Assembly (NCBI GenBank): GCA_007922305.1
Contig: ML677326.1
Location: 50,376,460-50,440,459 of the forward strand
DNA length: 64,000 nt
Direction: 5' to 3'
From: Dermatemys mawii
Taxonomy: Eukaryota > Chordata > Testudines > Dermatemydidae
The position numbers were made by a program, and so were the translations under genes. Under the pieces are notes generated by a model. The model made no database searches and was not told where the DNA came from. It worked only from the letters and a program-made list of their open reading frames with translations. Shown piece after piece: positions 1-12,119 of the stretch (position 1 is its first letter; each line of letters begins with the position of its first letter).

Positions 1-1274
1 GAGAGCCCAACTTGGGACCAACTTATAATGCTATCAGATATTACTCAGCAGACTTCTAAATGATGCGAGTGTTAGAGAATCCCAGTTACTTAGTAAAATG
101 GATACATTTGTGGTTGAAGCCTTTAAGGGTTTCAATGCAGCATGGTGTCCAAAATCTCACTTTATCCACTGTCTGCCCTGCACACGAGTTTACAGTTTAT
201 CGCTCACAAAACTGTGGAAACACACATGGCATAAGATCATTTCAGGTGGCATGTTTCTCGCTCCAGTGCTGCATATTAAAAATTATACATTTCTTAGACA
301 AGCATCAATCCTAAAAATCACTTTCCTCAGTACAAAGGTCATGACTGAGCAGTAAATATTCTTCAATTTCCCATCCCAACACTTCATCATCCTTAATTGT
401 ATGTAGGTTTATTATTTTTTTTAAAAAAATAACCTTTTCCTTACTTAGGTCATTAAAATATTACTTCTGTAATATTCATCCCTTATATTTAAGGAATCTG
501 ATTTTCACTCTGAGTATGTGTGCTTTCATTGTTAACTCAAAGAGGACCAACTTTGTTCTATATTATGATGAGCTTTCTTTAGAAATCTATTTCTTTCTTC
601 AATATGAGTGTTTTTCCTTCTGACAAGCCATCTCTTGTTTCGTACCCCATTTTCTCTTACCACTTTTCTATCTCCCCATCCTTTACTTTTCTGATATTTT
701 CACTTTTATTCTTACATATATTTTATTTTTCATACTGACAGGTAGCAGCTGCACCAATCTTATTTCTGTTTCTCCTGCCTCTTTTCCCCTTTAGCTTCTT
801 TCTTAAGTCTCGGAAAGCCTGAGGACATCCAGCATATGTCCAGTCCAGCACAAGGCAATTCACATGATCTTATGGGCATTTTGTACATCCAATATCAACA
901 CCTATTTAAGATTGCACAAATGCTATTATTGGTTATTCTTATTCAGGATGATTTCATTACTTCTTTAAAAAAGTTATATTTGGGAAAAGTAATGAATTGA
1001 CATATTTCTGGCTGTTTTATTAAAATCTCTCTCGGATCTAGTGATTCTAAGTCAGAAGATATATAATTATACCTTTCCAGAAGAGAGACCTCCATTTTGC
1101 TGCTGCAAAATTAAGGTTCAAAACAGACTTGTAAAACAGAAAAAACCCTGAGCCTATAAACTACACAATTGTGGGTGGATATATAGACTCAAGGAGCTCT
1201 GAGCAAGTGGGCCCTTGGGCCTGCAAGGTGCTATGCATGGGAATATGGGTCTACCTGTGCATTGCTCCAAGCAC
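1..1274. other. Unrecognised AT-rich DNA
   Basis: No domain, repeat family or RNA gene is recognised here. Two overlapping short open frames at about 60-355 lie in different phases, resemble nothing known to me and have no splice context, so they are taken as chance ORFs. Confidence 0.5.
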
Positions 1275-1530
1275 TATGGCTCTAATCCTGCATTTGGATC
1301 TGTGTGGATGCATCTTTATGCTTGTACAGAATCCTACTAAAATCAATCTTTACATGGGGCCAAAAATCTGCTTGAATAGATTGGATTACAGAATCAGGGC
1401 ATGGTAATTCAGGCCCTAATTCTGCAAGATATTTAAGTGTTTGCATAATTTTAAGCACACAAGTTATTCAATTGACTGCCATGCTCTAGCTACATGCCTA
1501 AAATTAAACATGTGCTTAATTGGTTTTCTG
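1275..1530. repeat. Degenerate old amniote interspersed repeat(s)
   Basis: The stretch contains decayed phrases such as CTCTAATCCTGCA, ACAGAATCAGGGC and GGCCCTAATTCTGCAAG. I associate this wording with old 'gatcctgcaa ... ggcc' short inverted-repeat elements widespread in turtles, crocodilians and birds. Boundaries are approximate, and two adjacent copies (about 1275-1402 and 1409-1530) are likely. Confidence 0.4.
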
Positions 1531-1784
1531 GATTGGTACCAGAGAGCTCAGTCCTTTTCATGATTGACTCACTAGATTCTATGCAATCTTTCTAAGTAGG
1601 AAATGTTTTATAGATCTATTTAAATGAAAACCTACTGTAAATGCAAAAGAACTATTGTTTAAGATTTTTTAAGCAGTCTTGGGAATTTAGAATTTGTGGA
1701 ACATATAATTCTAAATGCGCTAGATGGCTTTTAAAATCTCATTAGTTTTATCTACAGTATAATTATTTAAAAAATAAAGATTAT

Positions 1785-1785
<1 letters not shown>

Positions 1786-1822
<37 letters not shown>
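1786..1822. repeat. (CA)n microsatellite
   Basis: An uninterrupted CA dinucleotide run, preceded by a short CATA-repeat lead-in, is directly visible. A poly-C run follows at about 1859-1873. Confidence 0.95.
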
Positions 1823-1825
<3 letters not shown>

Positions 1826-2226
1826 CCATCCAGCCACCAAAACGGCCCTCCCGTCACCTCCCCCCCCCCCCCACATACACTGTGGAAGAAGTGGGAAAAA
1901 CTAATTATTATAAGTATCACAAAATAAAAGGCACATCCAAACATTTTGTTTTGTGTGACCGTGGAGAGAGAATAAAAATATGTCAAGAAATATTTATCTA
2001 ATGACATAAATACTGTCCTAAACTAATGCAGTCATAGAAACAACAACATATTCAGCGGTCTGTGTTGATGTTTTATTCAGATGGATAGGATATGCTAATT
2101 AAGGTTAAGATTCCAAAAGGTACTTGAATATGCACCTTAACTTCAGCATCTGAGCAATTACAGTGAAGTTGATAGGCCTACTCCTGCTTAAAGTACCTTG
2201 CTGAACTGAGGCCACAAAACGGCAAA

Positions 2227-2882
2227 GGCCATGGTTACACTGGCACTTTATAGCGCTATAAAGCCCCCACGAGCGCTATAACCTACTCCCCGTCCACACT
2301 GGCAAGGCACTAATAGCGCTATAACTGCTGAGTTATAGCGCTATTATTAATCCACCTCCCCATGGGAAATAAGGGCTGTAGCGCAGCTGCTGTAGCGCTA
2401 CAGCAAGAATGTGGACACCCACTGCGCTACAAGTAATCTCTGGAGATGCCTAGAGCCATTCCCTTTGTTTTGAACTCAGCTGGAGGAATGCGGAAGTACC
2501 TCTTTAGAGTTTCTTTCTTAACTCAGCAGATAAGCAATGCAAATGTTTAAGGAGGGAGCCTGTGTGAAAACAAAGCCTTCTGTGAAGGGAGGCTCACTGA
2601 CAGGCTTTCAGAAAAACGGAAAAACCACTGTCTCTCTCCCTCCGCATACACACAATGCGTCCCCCCTCACCCCCCTCGTTTAAAAAGCACGTTGCACCCA
2701 GCTGAATGCTGGGATACCTGCCCTAATGTGCTGCTCTTAATGCCGCATTAAGTGCCCCAAATGTGGCCATGCTATATCGCAGGAGCATCTGAGTGTGGAC
2801 ATACAATAGCGCTATACATATTACTGTATAAGGGGACCGCTATAACCTATAGCGCTATAATCTTGTAAGTGTAACCATACCC
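2227..2882. mobile_element. Palindrome-rich non-autonomous DNA transposon (AGCGCT family)
   Basis: The ends form an imperfect terminal inverted repeat: GGCCATGGTTACACT on the left, and GGGTATGGTTACACT as the reverse complement of the right end. Inside are repeated AGCGCT palindromes: an 18-bp perfect palindrome at 2246-2263 (CTTTATAGCGCTATAAAG), a perfect 16-bp inverted repeat with a 4-nt loop at 2311-2346, a 16-bp palindrome at 2389-2404, and further TATAGCGCTATA copies near both ends. No ORF is present. I recall turtle elements with GTCTACACT-type ends and AGCGCT cores, probably hAT-related; no clean target-site duplication is visible, so the superfamily is an inference. Confidence 0.7.
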
Positions 2883-3676
2883 AAACATTCTTGGTTTTTA
2901 CTTAAGGACCCCTCTAGAACCTAAAAGAGCACTCCTAAAAGACACTCAGAGTCTTTCTAGTAATGCTTCTCTGTTCCTGTTTTAGGAACAGCAGCTATTT
3001 CTTCTTCACAACAAATGGCTATTTCTGAAAGCAGGATTTATCCCTGGTTGAAAGAGAATACAAGATTTACATAAATAACAAAACCACCTGGACATTATTA
3101 CTGTATAATTCTATTGTTCCCTCTCCAACATTTTAGAAAATCTGACCTTATGCACCATTCTGTACTACTGAGTGATTACAAGTATTTACAGTAAACAGAC
3201 ATACTTTCACATGTTCACACACACTCTTCAGAACTGTTGAGCACATGGTTTGCTTCCCCACTGGCAATCTGAAGATTAGTACATCAATCAGCTACTGAGG
3301 AGTCTTGGGCTGATACTTGAAATACTACTTCATCCTGCCATGTGGTGTTCATCTTGACCCTTCCAGTTGGAGACAAGATTCCTCACAATTGCAGCTACTA
3401 GGTGGTAGAGGGTAATTTCTTTTAGCTGCCAATTCTTCCCTTTCTTAAGATGTATTTATTTGCGAACGTATGTTTAATCACTCAAATAAATATTAGTAAT
3501 TAGACTGTATTATATAGGAACATCAAATTCAAGAATGATATTTATCTAAGCATTTCTCAGGAAAACAAAAACAAAGAAAACAATCTTGCTAAATTTCTGT
3601 GAACACAATAACCTATTTATTTCAGAGACACTAAAATTTCAAATGGGATAGAGCCCCGAATCAGGAAATATATATA
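2883..3676. other. Unrecognised DNA
   Basis: Nothing recognisable is seen between the AGCGCT element and the next mobile element. Confidence 0.4.
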
Positions 3677-3679
3677 CCA

Positions 3680-4340
3680 CGTGACAAAGCTCCAAGTTTG
3701 TACTTGTGGGTCCTGCGCTTCCTGGCAGATTTAGGGGCCTCAGAAACTCATCTAGGCCCCAGAGTGACCTCCCTTTCTCAGTATAATTGGCAAGAGTCAC
3801 CGCCTAGTGAGTTACCTTCATCGCAGGCCAGTATGGAAGATGGAAAAAGGGGGGAGCCCGGGCCCGCCCTCTACTCCAGGCTCCAGCCCGGAGACCCTAA
3901 TAGTATCAGCTAAGATGGATGACCTTTTATCCACAAAACACAATACAATTCCCTGGGCTACTTCCCCACAGCAGTCCCTGCTTCTTCAAACTCCACTTCA
4001 CCCTTACCTCAGGGCCTCCTTCCTTCTGGATGATATGTTGTCCAACACTCAGTCTCACCAACAGCACAACTTCCTCTCACAGCTCCTGATACCCACAACC
4101 CACCTGACTAACTGGGAGGTTTTTATCTGGTTTCAGCCAGTCCCTGATTGGCTTCAGGTGTCCCAATTAGGCTAGCTGTTTCTACTCCTTTCTAGAAAGT
4201 TCTTAATTGGCCCCAGGTGTCTTGATTGGCCTGGAGTAGCCTTTGTTTGGCTATCTAGGGAACAGGGACCTGCACATCCTGAGACTAATATACCTGCCTT
4301 CCAGCACTCTCCTATATCCTTCTGGTCTGACTCCGTCACA
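3680..4340. mobile_element. 660-bp TG...CA element, copy 1 (solo-LTR-like or non-autonomous transposon)
   Basis: The copy begins (C)GTGACAAAG, ends CGTCACA and is flanked on both sides by ACCA (3676-3679 and 4341-4344). A near-identical copy lies at 23918-24580 in the same orientation with different flanks, so both are independent insertions. The termini, with the first base mutated here, are TG...CA with a short inverted repeat (TGTGAC/GTCACA). A 4-bp target duplication with these ends fits a solo LTR of an old gammaretrovirus-like element, but a DNA transposon is not excluded. The ORFs inside are not conserved in phase with any known protein and are rejected. Confidence 0.75.
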
Positions 4341-4344
4341 ACCA

Positions 4345-5940
4345 CTATACTGAAATATAATTGCACACTATTTTATAAAACTCTCTATTCAACAGTTCTC
4401 ATTCCTTAACACATAGCTGCACCAGCAGGCTCCAAAAGATGACTACTAGAAAAGTTTCCTATTTTATTTCTTACTATGTATCAGCTTTGCTATTACAACA
4501 TATAAAGGCACAGTTGATCTCATCCCATTTGAAAACCCATGGAAGTGTCATCTTACTTTAAATGTATTAAAAATTCCTTGTGAAGATTTTCTCAAACTGT
4601 CCAATAGTGGGGGGAAGTGGAGATGAAGAGGGCCCTGTACTTCTTACATTGGCCCTGGCATACCCTGGAGCTTGCTACTGAGGATCTACAAAGTGGCTCT
4701 TAGGCTTCTGCTGAAAGTTAATATAACCCAAAGTTGTAAAGCCTGTTCACTAGTGAAAATTTTTCATAACTTGTGAATTATCACTAAAACCTCAGTTTTC
4801 ACATGCAAAGACTAGGAATTTTGTAACGTTCACATATTGATGCATGTGCCTGCACTGACTTTTTTAATATATGTTCTGCACAAGAAGTACACTTACAATA
4901 AACAGGCTTTCCCTTTCTCTTCTCTTGTCTCTTGGATAATTCTTGAAATAGGTCCTTTTTTGTCATGGTGACCACTTACAAACCAGCTCTATTAGAAAAC
5001 TTTGTGTGAATTTAAAAGCCTAGGTTGTTGATGTTTGAATCATTACTATTTTACAGAGATGCTAATTTAAAAATACTATAGAGAAGTCATCTTCTAAAAG
5101 TGACCATATGCAGTCTTAAAGGCAACGTTAACTTAAATGTAGTATTAGTAATCTCATCTTTTGGTAAGCAATAGATAAATACCTAGCTTTTAGTATGCAA
5201 ATTGTGAAGAAAAACGTTTTGCGGAAATTGGCCAGGTTAGAGATGCAAATGACACTTCAAATGTCTCATTAGGTTTTGAATTGCCTTTTGTTGTTGTTTT
5301 CTAAGCATTATAAATCTTGCAGGCTTCTGGAGCAATTTTCTTGCTTGGCTAAGCTAGTATGGTCTTTTCCAATAATAAATAAACTAAATGCTTTTCAAAA
5401 CTAATTCTGTCCCATAAAATGTAGCAAATTGAATAGAGCTATACTGTTTCTTTTCTAGAAAGTTTGTTGCTTTTGTTACCTATTTTTTTTTGGTAATTAG
5501 CAAAATGAATGACCAGAGCAAATTTTATAGTGTGTTTGGGATCACTGATGCCTTTTAAAATTGAAATAAAACATTCAAGTTGAATTTCATAGAAATATGG
5601 ACCTACTATTCATCTCAAATGAAAGGACTATTTGAAATACATAAGTTTAACGCAACGACATCATTGAAATTTTTTTGTATGAAGGCCATCCAAGTGATAT
5701 TTTTAAAAGAAATAATCCTGATGAAATTGGTTAAAATACACATTTTCAGATAAAATAATGAGAAATCATGTATGCATCCCTGCTCCTTGACTAGTCTTCC
5801 TGAAGTGAAATTACCATTATAAATAAAAAGTACAAGAAAGTTGCCTCATATCAGCAGCACTGTCATTACAATACTTTCATATATCTAACTTTTTTTTACT
5901 ATATTGTACACATATCTAATTTACAGCAAGCTAAATTAGC
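4345..5940. other. Unrecognised AT-rich DNA
   Basis: No repeat family or coding signal is recognised. The absence of obvious repeats across 1.6 kb makes this a place where conserved non-coding sequence could sit, but nothing in the sequence alone proves it. Confidence 0.4.
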
Positions 5941-6012
5941 TTAAACAACAAAGAGTCTTGTAGGGATCATGAGCTTTTATGGGCTAAGACCAACTTCATC
6001 AGATGAATTAGC
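5941..6012 (-). repeat. Decayed SINE/Penelope-type tail
   Basis: Phrases such as AACAACAAAGAGTCTTGT, CATGAGCTTTTATGGGCTAA and ACTTCATCAGATGAA match, in degenerate form, the tail seen at 11559-11650 (ACAACGAGGAGTCCTTGTGG, AAGCTTTTGTGGGCTAA, ACTTCATCAGATGCA). The order and orientation are the same, so this is an older copy of that tail. Confidence 0.65.
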
Positions 6013-7835
6013 TTATGAAACAATACCTAGTGCTTTTTGCTTATCCTTATATGTCACAGCTCTGCCAATGTTAGGGCTGTTTATTGTAAAATTATGATTG
6101 GGGTTTGAATTATTTGCTATTAAGAGTTCAAAAAGCAGTTCTATAAATACACACAATTGGTACTGTTCTTGACAAAACAAATTTACAAAGTACAAAAGAG
6201 TATCAAAACTCTCTGTTCTGTATGCTTTGCTTGTTTTAGGATTATATGCAGTGACACAGCAGAAATAACATTTAAAAAACAGCCTTAGGAAATTCTGCAT
6301 TTTTAATTGCCAATAAACTGTAAGGCCCTAATACGACATACTGCTCAAAGGAGCTCTTTGCAGATGTAGGGATCCAGCCATATTAATCAGCTTGCAAGAC
6401 TGGAGGTTGAAGTATTCTGGCAAAGTATAATTGACTGAGACTATTTTTGTGAACAGAACCTAATAAGCCAATAATACCAAAACTATATTTGACTTCCCAA
6501 TTCCACTTAAAAAAATTAATAATATATTAGAAATATACTTAAATATATGTTTGTGTATTTTTTCCAAGTACACACACTTACCTCATCTTTGTAAATCAAA
6601 TCAGAATATAGTGTGTGTGTCTTAATTTTTCGTAAGAACAATTTTAGTATACATACTTTTTCTCTTTTGGTTGTAACAGTATCTTGGTATTTTTTTTTTA
6701 ATTTTATTTTTGGCAAGGCATTATTCCTGCTTTTTAGCAAGTCAGACAGCATTATTATTTTCTCTGGCTATATGGTTTTAAGGACCCTCCACCCCATGAT
6801 GCTTACTCAATACCTTGAAATCAAAAGTGAAAAATAAATGGGATTCTAATGACTTTAAGAATCCTCTTCCAATGAAATCCTTGAGAGGAGACCATGATGT
6901 ACTAGGCACCTTAGGAAACACATGCTTTTCCAAGCCAACTAAATTGACAATGTTCAACTGAATGAGTCTCAGATTTCAAATGGTCAAATTCTATGCTGCT
7001 GTAAACTGTCAAGCTCCAGAGACTTAAATCTGTTGCATCACCTTTAGAGACTATCATGAGAGTCTATGTCTGTGGCCCTTAATAGGATGAGGACAATTTT
7101 AGGAATATACATTAATCTCTTAATGGTTTGGGAATAATAATTTCTAATGTGGAAAAATCAATAGGTACTCTTCAAGAAAAAAAGAATGTTAAATAAATAA
7201 TAAAATTAGATGTCTGCAACCCACCTCACTTGCTGTTATGCAGAACAATTTTGCATTGCAGAGACGTGGAAAATCTGGACCTCAATGTCAAGTATTTAAG
7301 TTGCATTGTTGTAAACATCCCAATATTTCTTTCAAAATAACTGAACCATATACATCTTAGACTCTGATCAGCAAAGGGATCATCTGTAGGAGTGGACCTT
7401 TAACACCACTGTGGAGTTCCCTTTGAGAAAATGGAGTCTTAGTGTCTGAATCCCTTTTACTCTAATATGCCATTACATGGTTCAGGTGAGCCACTACTTA
7501 AAGTGGTTTAAATGTAATTAATACTTGATAGAAAACTTTAGGAATTGATTAGATCAGACTCCTACCTGCAGCAAAATTATATTTTGTGAAGAATCACAAT
7601 TATTCTTTGTTAAAACTGAATGACTCAGTTTCTTCCATAGTGGTGACTCTCTTTTCAATTATAAATCAAATGTTCTTGTTCAAAAACTCTGCTAGATAAA
7701 TTCATTTTTGTCATAGTCCTGGAATAAGCGCTCAAGTTATCTCATCAACAGTCAGATGATCTTTTAAGTTTCTTTTTTCCCCAGATACTAAACAGGCCAC
7801 ATTTATTTCTAGATGATGTTTTATCTCATTATGAG
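6013..7835. other. Mostly unrecognised DNA with one faint repeat relic
   Basis: Around 6320-6405 the wording AAGGCCCTAATACGACATACTG ... GGGATCCAGCC suggests a strongly decayed 'gatcctgcaa' type inverted-repeat element. Nothing else is recognised. Confidence 0.35.
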
Positions 7836-7965
7836 ATTGATCCTGCGAGGGACTGGACACCTAATGAGAGGTTCTTGGCACCCTCAATTCCCATTGACCT
7901 CAATAAGGGTCGAAGTTTCTCAACATATCTTAGAAGGTACAAAGCACTTGGCAGGACTGGGTCCT
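7836..7965. repeat. Old short inverted-repeat element
   Basis: GATTGATCCTGCGAGG, CACCCTCAATTCCCATTGAC and CTTGGCAGGACTGGGTCCTA resemble an old amniote element whose halves mirror each other around a 'cccattgacttcaatggg'-like centre. It is degenerate and its boundaries are approximate. Confidence 0.5.
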
Positions 7966-10900
7966 ATATGATTACTCACTGCATTGTACATGTTTCTGAA
8001 TTCTTGCTGGTAGATAGTTTTGTAGAATAATTAGATATGTTTTGTGCCTCTAATCAATTGATACATTTTACTGAAAGAGGAATACTAATGGTGTTTTTTC
8101 TTGCAAAGATTTTGGAAGGAAATTTGGTCAGTGATACGAAAGCACAAATGTTTTCTATTTATTTTAAAAAATTAAAAGACACTTATTCCACAGTTCTATG
8201 CATCCTACCATTTAATTAATTTGCACACCATAATATTCTCCACACTATTAAAAAGCAAACATTCAGACAGGAACAAAACTCAACTTGTCTGGCAAGCCAG
8301 CTACAAAAATAGTCCTCTCCAAAAAATGCTATCATGCCCAGATCAGAAAATTCAAGCTATTTCAGACCAAACGAAGAGCAAATCCCAGAGGCCCTGGACC
8401 TTCACCAAGAACACCCGTTCTCTTTTATAAAAAACAGGAATCCATCTTGAGTGTCTTTGATAACTATTATTTTTGCCAAGACCTCATTGTGTTAGACACT
8501 GTACATGCTACATCAGTTTTGATCTCTGAATTGATTTACACTAGTCAGTGTAGCTCCATATAAAGCACATTGCAGCAGTCTAATTTTCAGGTAACAAAAA
8601 GACATGGATAACAATGGCAAGGTCTACATCTGAAAGTGGTTTACAACCCCCTAGTCAGATGAGAAAAGCTGAAATATTTAGGGCTGTGATTCAATCTAAT
8701 TAAACAGCTGGAGGTTTATAGTCACCCTTAAATTGTGAAAGTTGAAAGAAAAAAATGTAATTTAATACTTTCCCCCTCTTTAATAAGAATGTGACTTTAT
8801 ATGTGATTGCTAGAGATAGCTGCTGCCTTGGAATTGGATTAAGCATATTAACTACAGAGTTGTATATTCATTTTTTCTACAGGTTCTTCTCCATGAAGAC
8901 GGACATGTAATCCAGGCCAGTATTTTTAACTTTAACCAAAATCAGCCAAGTCTACAATTTTTAACTGTGTGCTTGCATGTGCATCCACCCTCTACCTTTT
9001 ACAGATGGGACTCTTCTCTGAAATCTTTCAATTACACAATTGAAACTTCATTTTAATCATAAACATAGCTGCTGAGTTTTGTACTGCTTAATGCATGACA
9101 TTTATGTAAATTATTTAATTAACTTCCAAATAATTTCATACTTCCAAATAATTTGCATATTTAAACTTATGATCAACATACCTCATGAGATGCTGGTGAT
9201 GGGACCTAAAGCGGCATAAGACTTAGAAGCTATGACAGTGGGTGCATTGAGGTTTCACTGGGTGTCTTGAAGTTTTAGGACCAATAAGGAGGATGTCTGG
9301 TGGGTATATGGATTTGTGTGTGACTTCTGAGGCTGACTGAGTTTATGGGTTCTGGAGGCTGGATGAGGTTTTGTTCAGGTGTCTGAAGTAGATGCATGTA
9401 CTGGGGTGGGATTGATGGGTACTGCTGGTGTTGGGTGTGTGCTGAGATGCCCACAAGTGCTTCAATATGGGGGAAGATGTTGCCTCGGAGAGACTTCAGC
9501 TACCATCTTCTACCTGGAGGGCCGTGGAGGAGTGTCCAGCTGGAGAGCAAAGGTCTCTATGAGGCTGGGAATTAAGGACTCACTGCAGAAGCCTGTGGCA
9601 ATACGGAGCCTCCTCATCTTCTATCGTCACCAGGCTGGTTATCTGCAGTGCCACTGCCTTTCCTCTTTCCCCCCACACCCAAAACTAGCAGGGGGAACAG
9701 CAAGTGGGGAGCAGACCTCCACCCTGCCTGCCCATCCTCTACGAACCTGACGGCATGACTGCAGCTTTTGCCAGCAGAATGCTCAACTAAACACATGACA
9801 GTCAGGTTGAGATACAGGCAGCCATGTCAGGACTGTCAAACCTGTGAATATCACATAAGATGTGTGACACCTGGCAGCTCTGAAGAGATCCAGTTCTGGA
9901 AAACCCTCCTGTAACACAGTCTGTATTTCCTCACTTGAACATTCTGACATAAGACAGACTTGAAAATACTAGTCACTCTTCATTCACTCCTATGGCTGAG
10001 GAGGAAAAAAAGTTCTCCTGCAGTGATATTAAGATGTGGTTTGTTGACATCAAAATGTATAAGGCCAGGATGTATGGTTGAGTCAGTGTGGCTAGGATAC
10101 CTCCAAGAATGCCAGGGTGCCTCCAGAAGTTGAGCTGGTGAGAGCAGAGGCCTGCTGGGACACTGCCACTGCTGGCAGCTGGAACTTTGTATTCTGGGGC
10201 TGAACGTTTTTAGCTGTGGGCTTTGATCATTGTACCTTGGTCAGTTTTTATTCTATCAGGATTTTGGCTGAATAATTTCAATTTTTGATTTCTATTCTGT
10301 TTTTGGTTTTTTTGGGGGGGAGGGTGTTCTGATATGAATGTATGAAGCCAGGTGCGGTTTTATAAAGGGCAGGCTTTTTTATGGAAGGACAGGATTTTTT
10401 TTAGGAATACTGTAATTTTGGACTTGTTGTACAGTGCCCAGGTATCTTTGAGGTAGGTATTTTTTGTAAATTTAGGTGTAGACAATACATAAATATAAAT
10501 TAATTAAGCAGGTGAAACTCTTCTCTCTGGATCTGTACTAAATGAATGGCCTACAATGGTTTTAGGGAGTACAGTGATTGTGGAGATATAGTTTGGATAA
10601 GATAAAAACGGATACTTAGGGTCACTAAAGATCCCATGGTACTTCGTGTTGCCCCCAAAATGCCAATGACAATACTGTTTTTTGTAATTATGGTGGTCTC
10701 CATAAATTCAGCATGCAGTTTCAAGTGCATGATATCAAACAATTCCTGGGTGTATGGTGTTTTAGTACTGTTGGAGAAGCACATGCTACTGTGTACAACA
10801 ATCACATTCTTGGAGTATTTGTATTGCTTCTGCCAGTGTCTGCCAAGTTATGTTCTGTTTTAAACTTGTCACATCACAATAAGAATTTTTTGCATGTTTA

Positions 10901-11558
10901 CTAGAATTGCCAGCTGACTAGTTCCAATTTTTTTCCCTCTCTCTCTCCACTAGTGCCCATCAATTTCAAGTAAACAGTTTTAAAGGGGCAGTGGGTTCAT
11001 TTCTGCTTTTCCTAAGAAACCCATCACAACCCATTCTTTTCATGGCTAAATTAAACCATTTTCACTTCTTTCACCTACCTGCTTCCCAGATGCTTCATTT
11101 CAAATCCACTTAGGTCTTATTAGGTTTATCTAAGTATTAAGAGCTCCTCAATTTTAATGGGTTCTTTAGATTTAAAAAGCTAAATGGGGAAAAGTATAAT
11201 ATTCACACTTCCATTCTTTAATATGAAACTGAAGCATTTAGATTACAGTATGTTGAGAATTAATGTTAAAATGAATCAATATTTACAGCCATCATAATTG
11301 TTTTTATATGTGGCTACATTTAAGGCAGGGCTGAATTAAGGCCATGGGGCTCTATCTAGCTTCCTCCCAACCTCTGATAGGCTTCACTTACATATATTAT
11401 CAGAATCCATCCATCTAGCCAGCACAGTAGGAGCACCACAAGCATATAACGGAGGCAGGGGTTAAGAAAAGATCTGACTTGGTAACTCAGTAGTCTTCAC
11501 TGATGACATCAGACAGCATATAAATGGAAAAGGAATACAAATTGTTAACAGGTAGTGA
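7966..11558. other. Unrecognised DNA
   Basis: No domain or repeat is recognised. A moderately GC-rich patch at about 9380-9750 gives a 123-codon open frame, but its composition is low-information and it has no recognised domain. A small direct duplication of CTTCCAAATAATTT lies near 9124-9154. Confidence 0.4.
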
Positions 11559-12080
11559 AAACAACGAGGAGTCCTTGTGGCACCTTAGAGACTAACACAT
11601 TTATTTGGACATAAGCTTTTGTGGGCTAAAACCCACTTCATCAGATGCATGGAGTGGAAAATACAGTAGCAGGTAAATATACATAGTACATGAAAAGATG
11701 GGAATTACCTTACCAACTTGCCAAGTGGAGGGTCAGTGCTAAGGAGACAATTCAATTAAAGTGGAAGCAGGCTATTCTCAACAGAAGAATACCAAGGGAG
11801 GAAAAATCACTTTTGTAGTAGTAATGAGGGTGGTCCACTTCAAATGGTTGACAAGAAGGTTTGAGTAACAGTAGGGGGAAATTAGTATGGGTGAAATTCA
11901 TTTTTGTAATGACCCATCCACTCCCAGTCTTTATTCAGGCCTAATTTGAGGGTGTGTAGTTTTCAAATTAATTCCAGTTCTGCAATTTCTTGTTGGAGAC
12001 TGTTATTGAAGTTTTTTTGTTGTTGTTGAAGAATTGCCACTTTTAAATCTGGTATTGCATGACCAGGGAGATTAAAGTGT
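11559..12080 (-). pseudogene. Penelope-like element 3' fragment with GIY-YIG endonuclease remnant
   Basis: On the minus strand the frame ending at 11963 reads HFNLPGHAIPDLKVAILQ, followed after a stop by LNKDWEWMGHY. This is the spacing I associate with the C-terminal GIY-YIG endonuclease domain of Penelope-like retroelements (the H-x-N-x-x-G-H region and a downstream W/HY signature). The rest, toward 11559, is untranslated tail ending in AAGCTTATGTCC ... GTGCCACAAGGACTCC (minus-strand reading). The fragment is 5'-truncated, stop-interrupted and non-functional. In the intact family the enzyme nicks target DNA for target-primed reverse transcription. No reverse transcriptase part is present here. 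The family call rests on recalled motifs and has not been searched. Confidence 0.6.
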
Positions 12081-12119
12081 TTTTGCTGATACAAACTAAC
12101 ACGGCTACCACTCTGAAAC
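12081..12119 (-). repeat. SINE-type 5' head fused to the Penelope-like fragment
   Basis: On the minus strand the sequence GTTTCAGAGTGGTAGCCGTG begins a head that I associate with a common turtle SINE. It runs into GCAAAAA and then directly into Penelope-like coding sequence at 12080. The polarity of head, body and tail agrees, so the three inserted as one chimeric transcript or belong to one composite family. Confidence 0.55.

Noticed and set aside
1720..2007. 95-codon minus-strand frame
   Set aside because: It contains long valine/cysteine and glycine runs produced by the (CA)n and poly-C tracts.
2227..2404. Palindromes considered as CRISPR-like repeats or transcription terminators
   Set aside because: Spacing is irregular, units differ outside AGCGCT, the genome is vertebrate, and inverted ends identify a transposon.
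3698..4175. Overlapping frames of 71 and 122 codons
   Set aside because: They lie wholly inside the 660-bp mobile element. The other copy (23912-24347) changes their length and phase, so the reading frames are not maintained.
9379..9750. 123-codon frame in a GC-richer patch
   Set aside because: No recognised domain; glycine/cysteine-rich low-information translation and no splice-site support.
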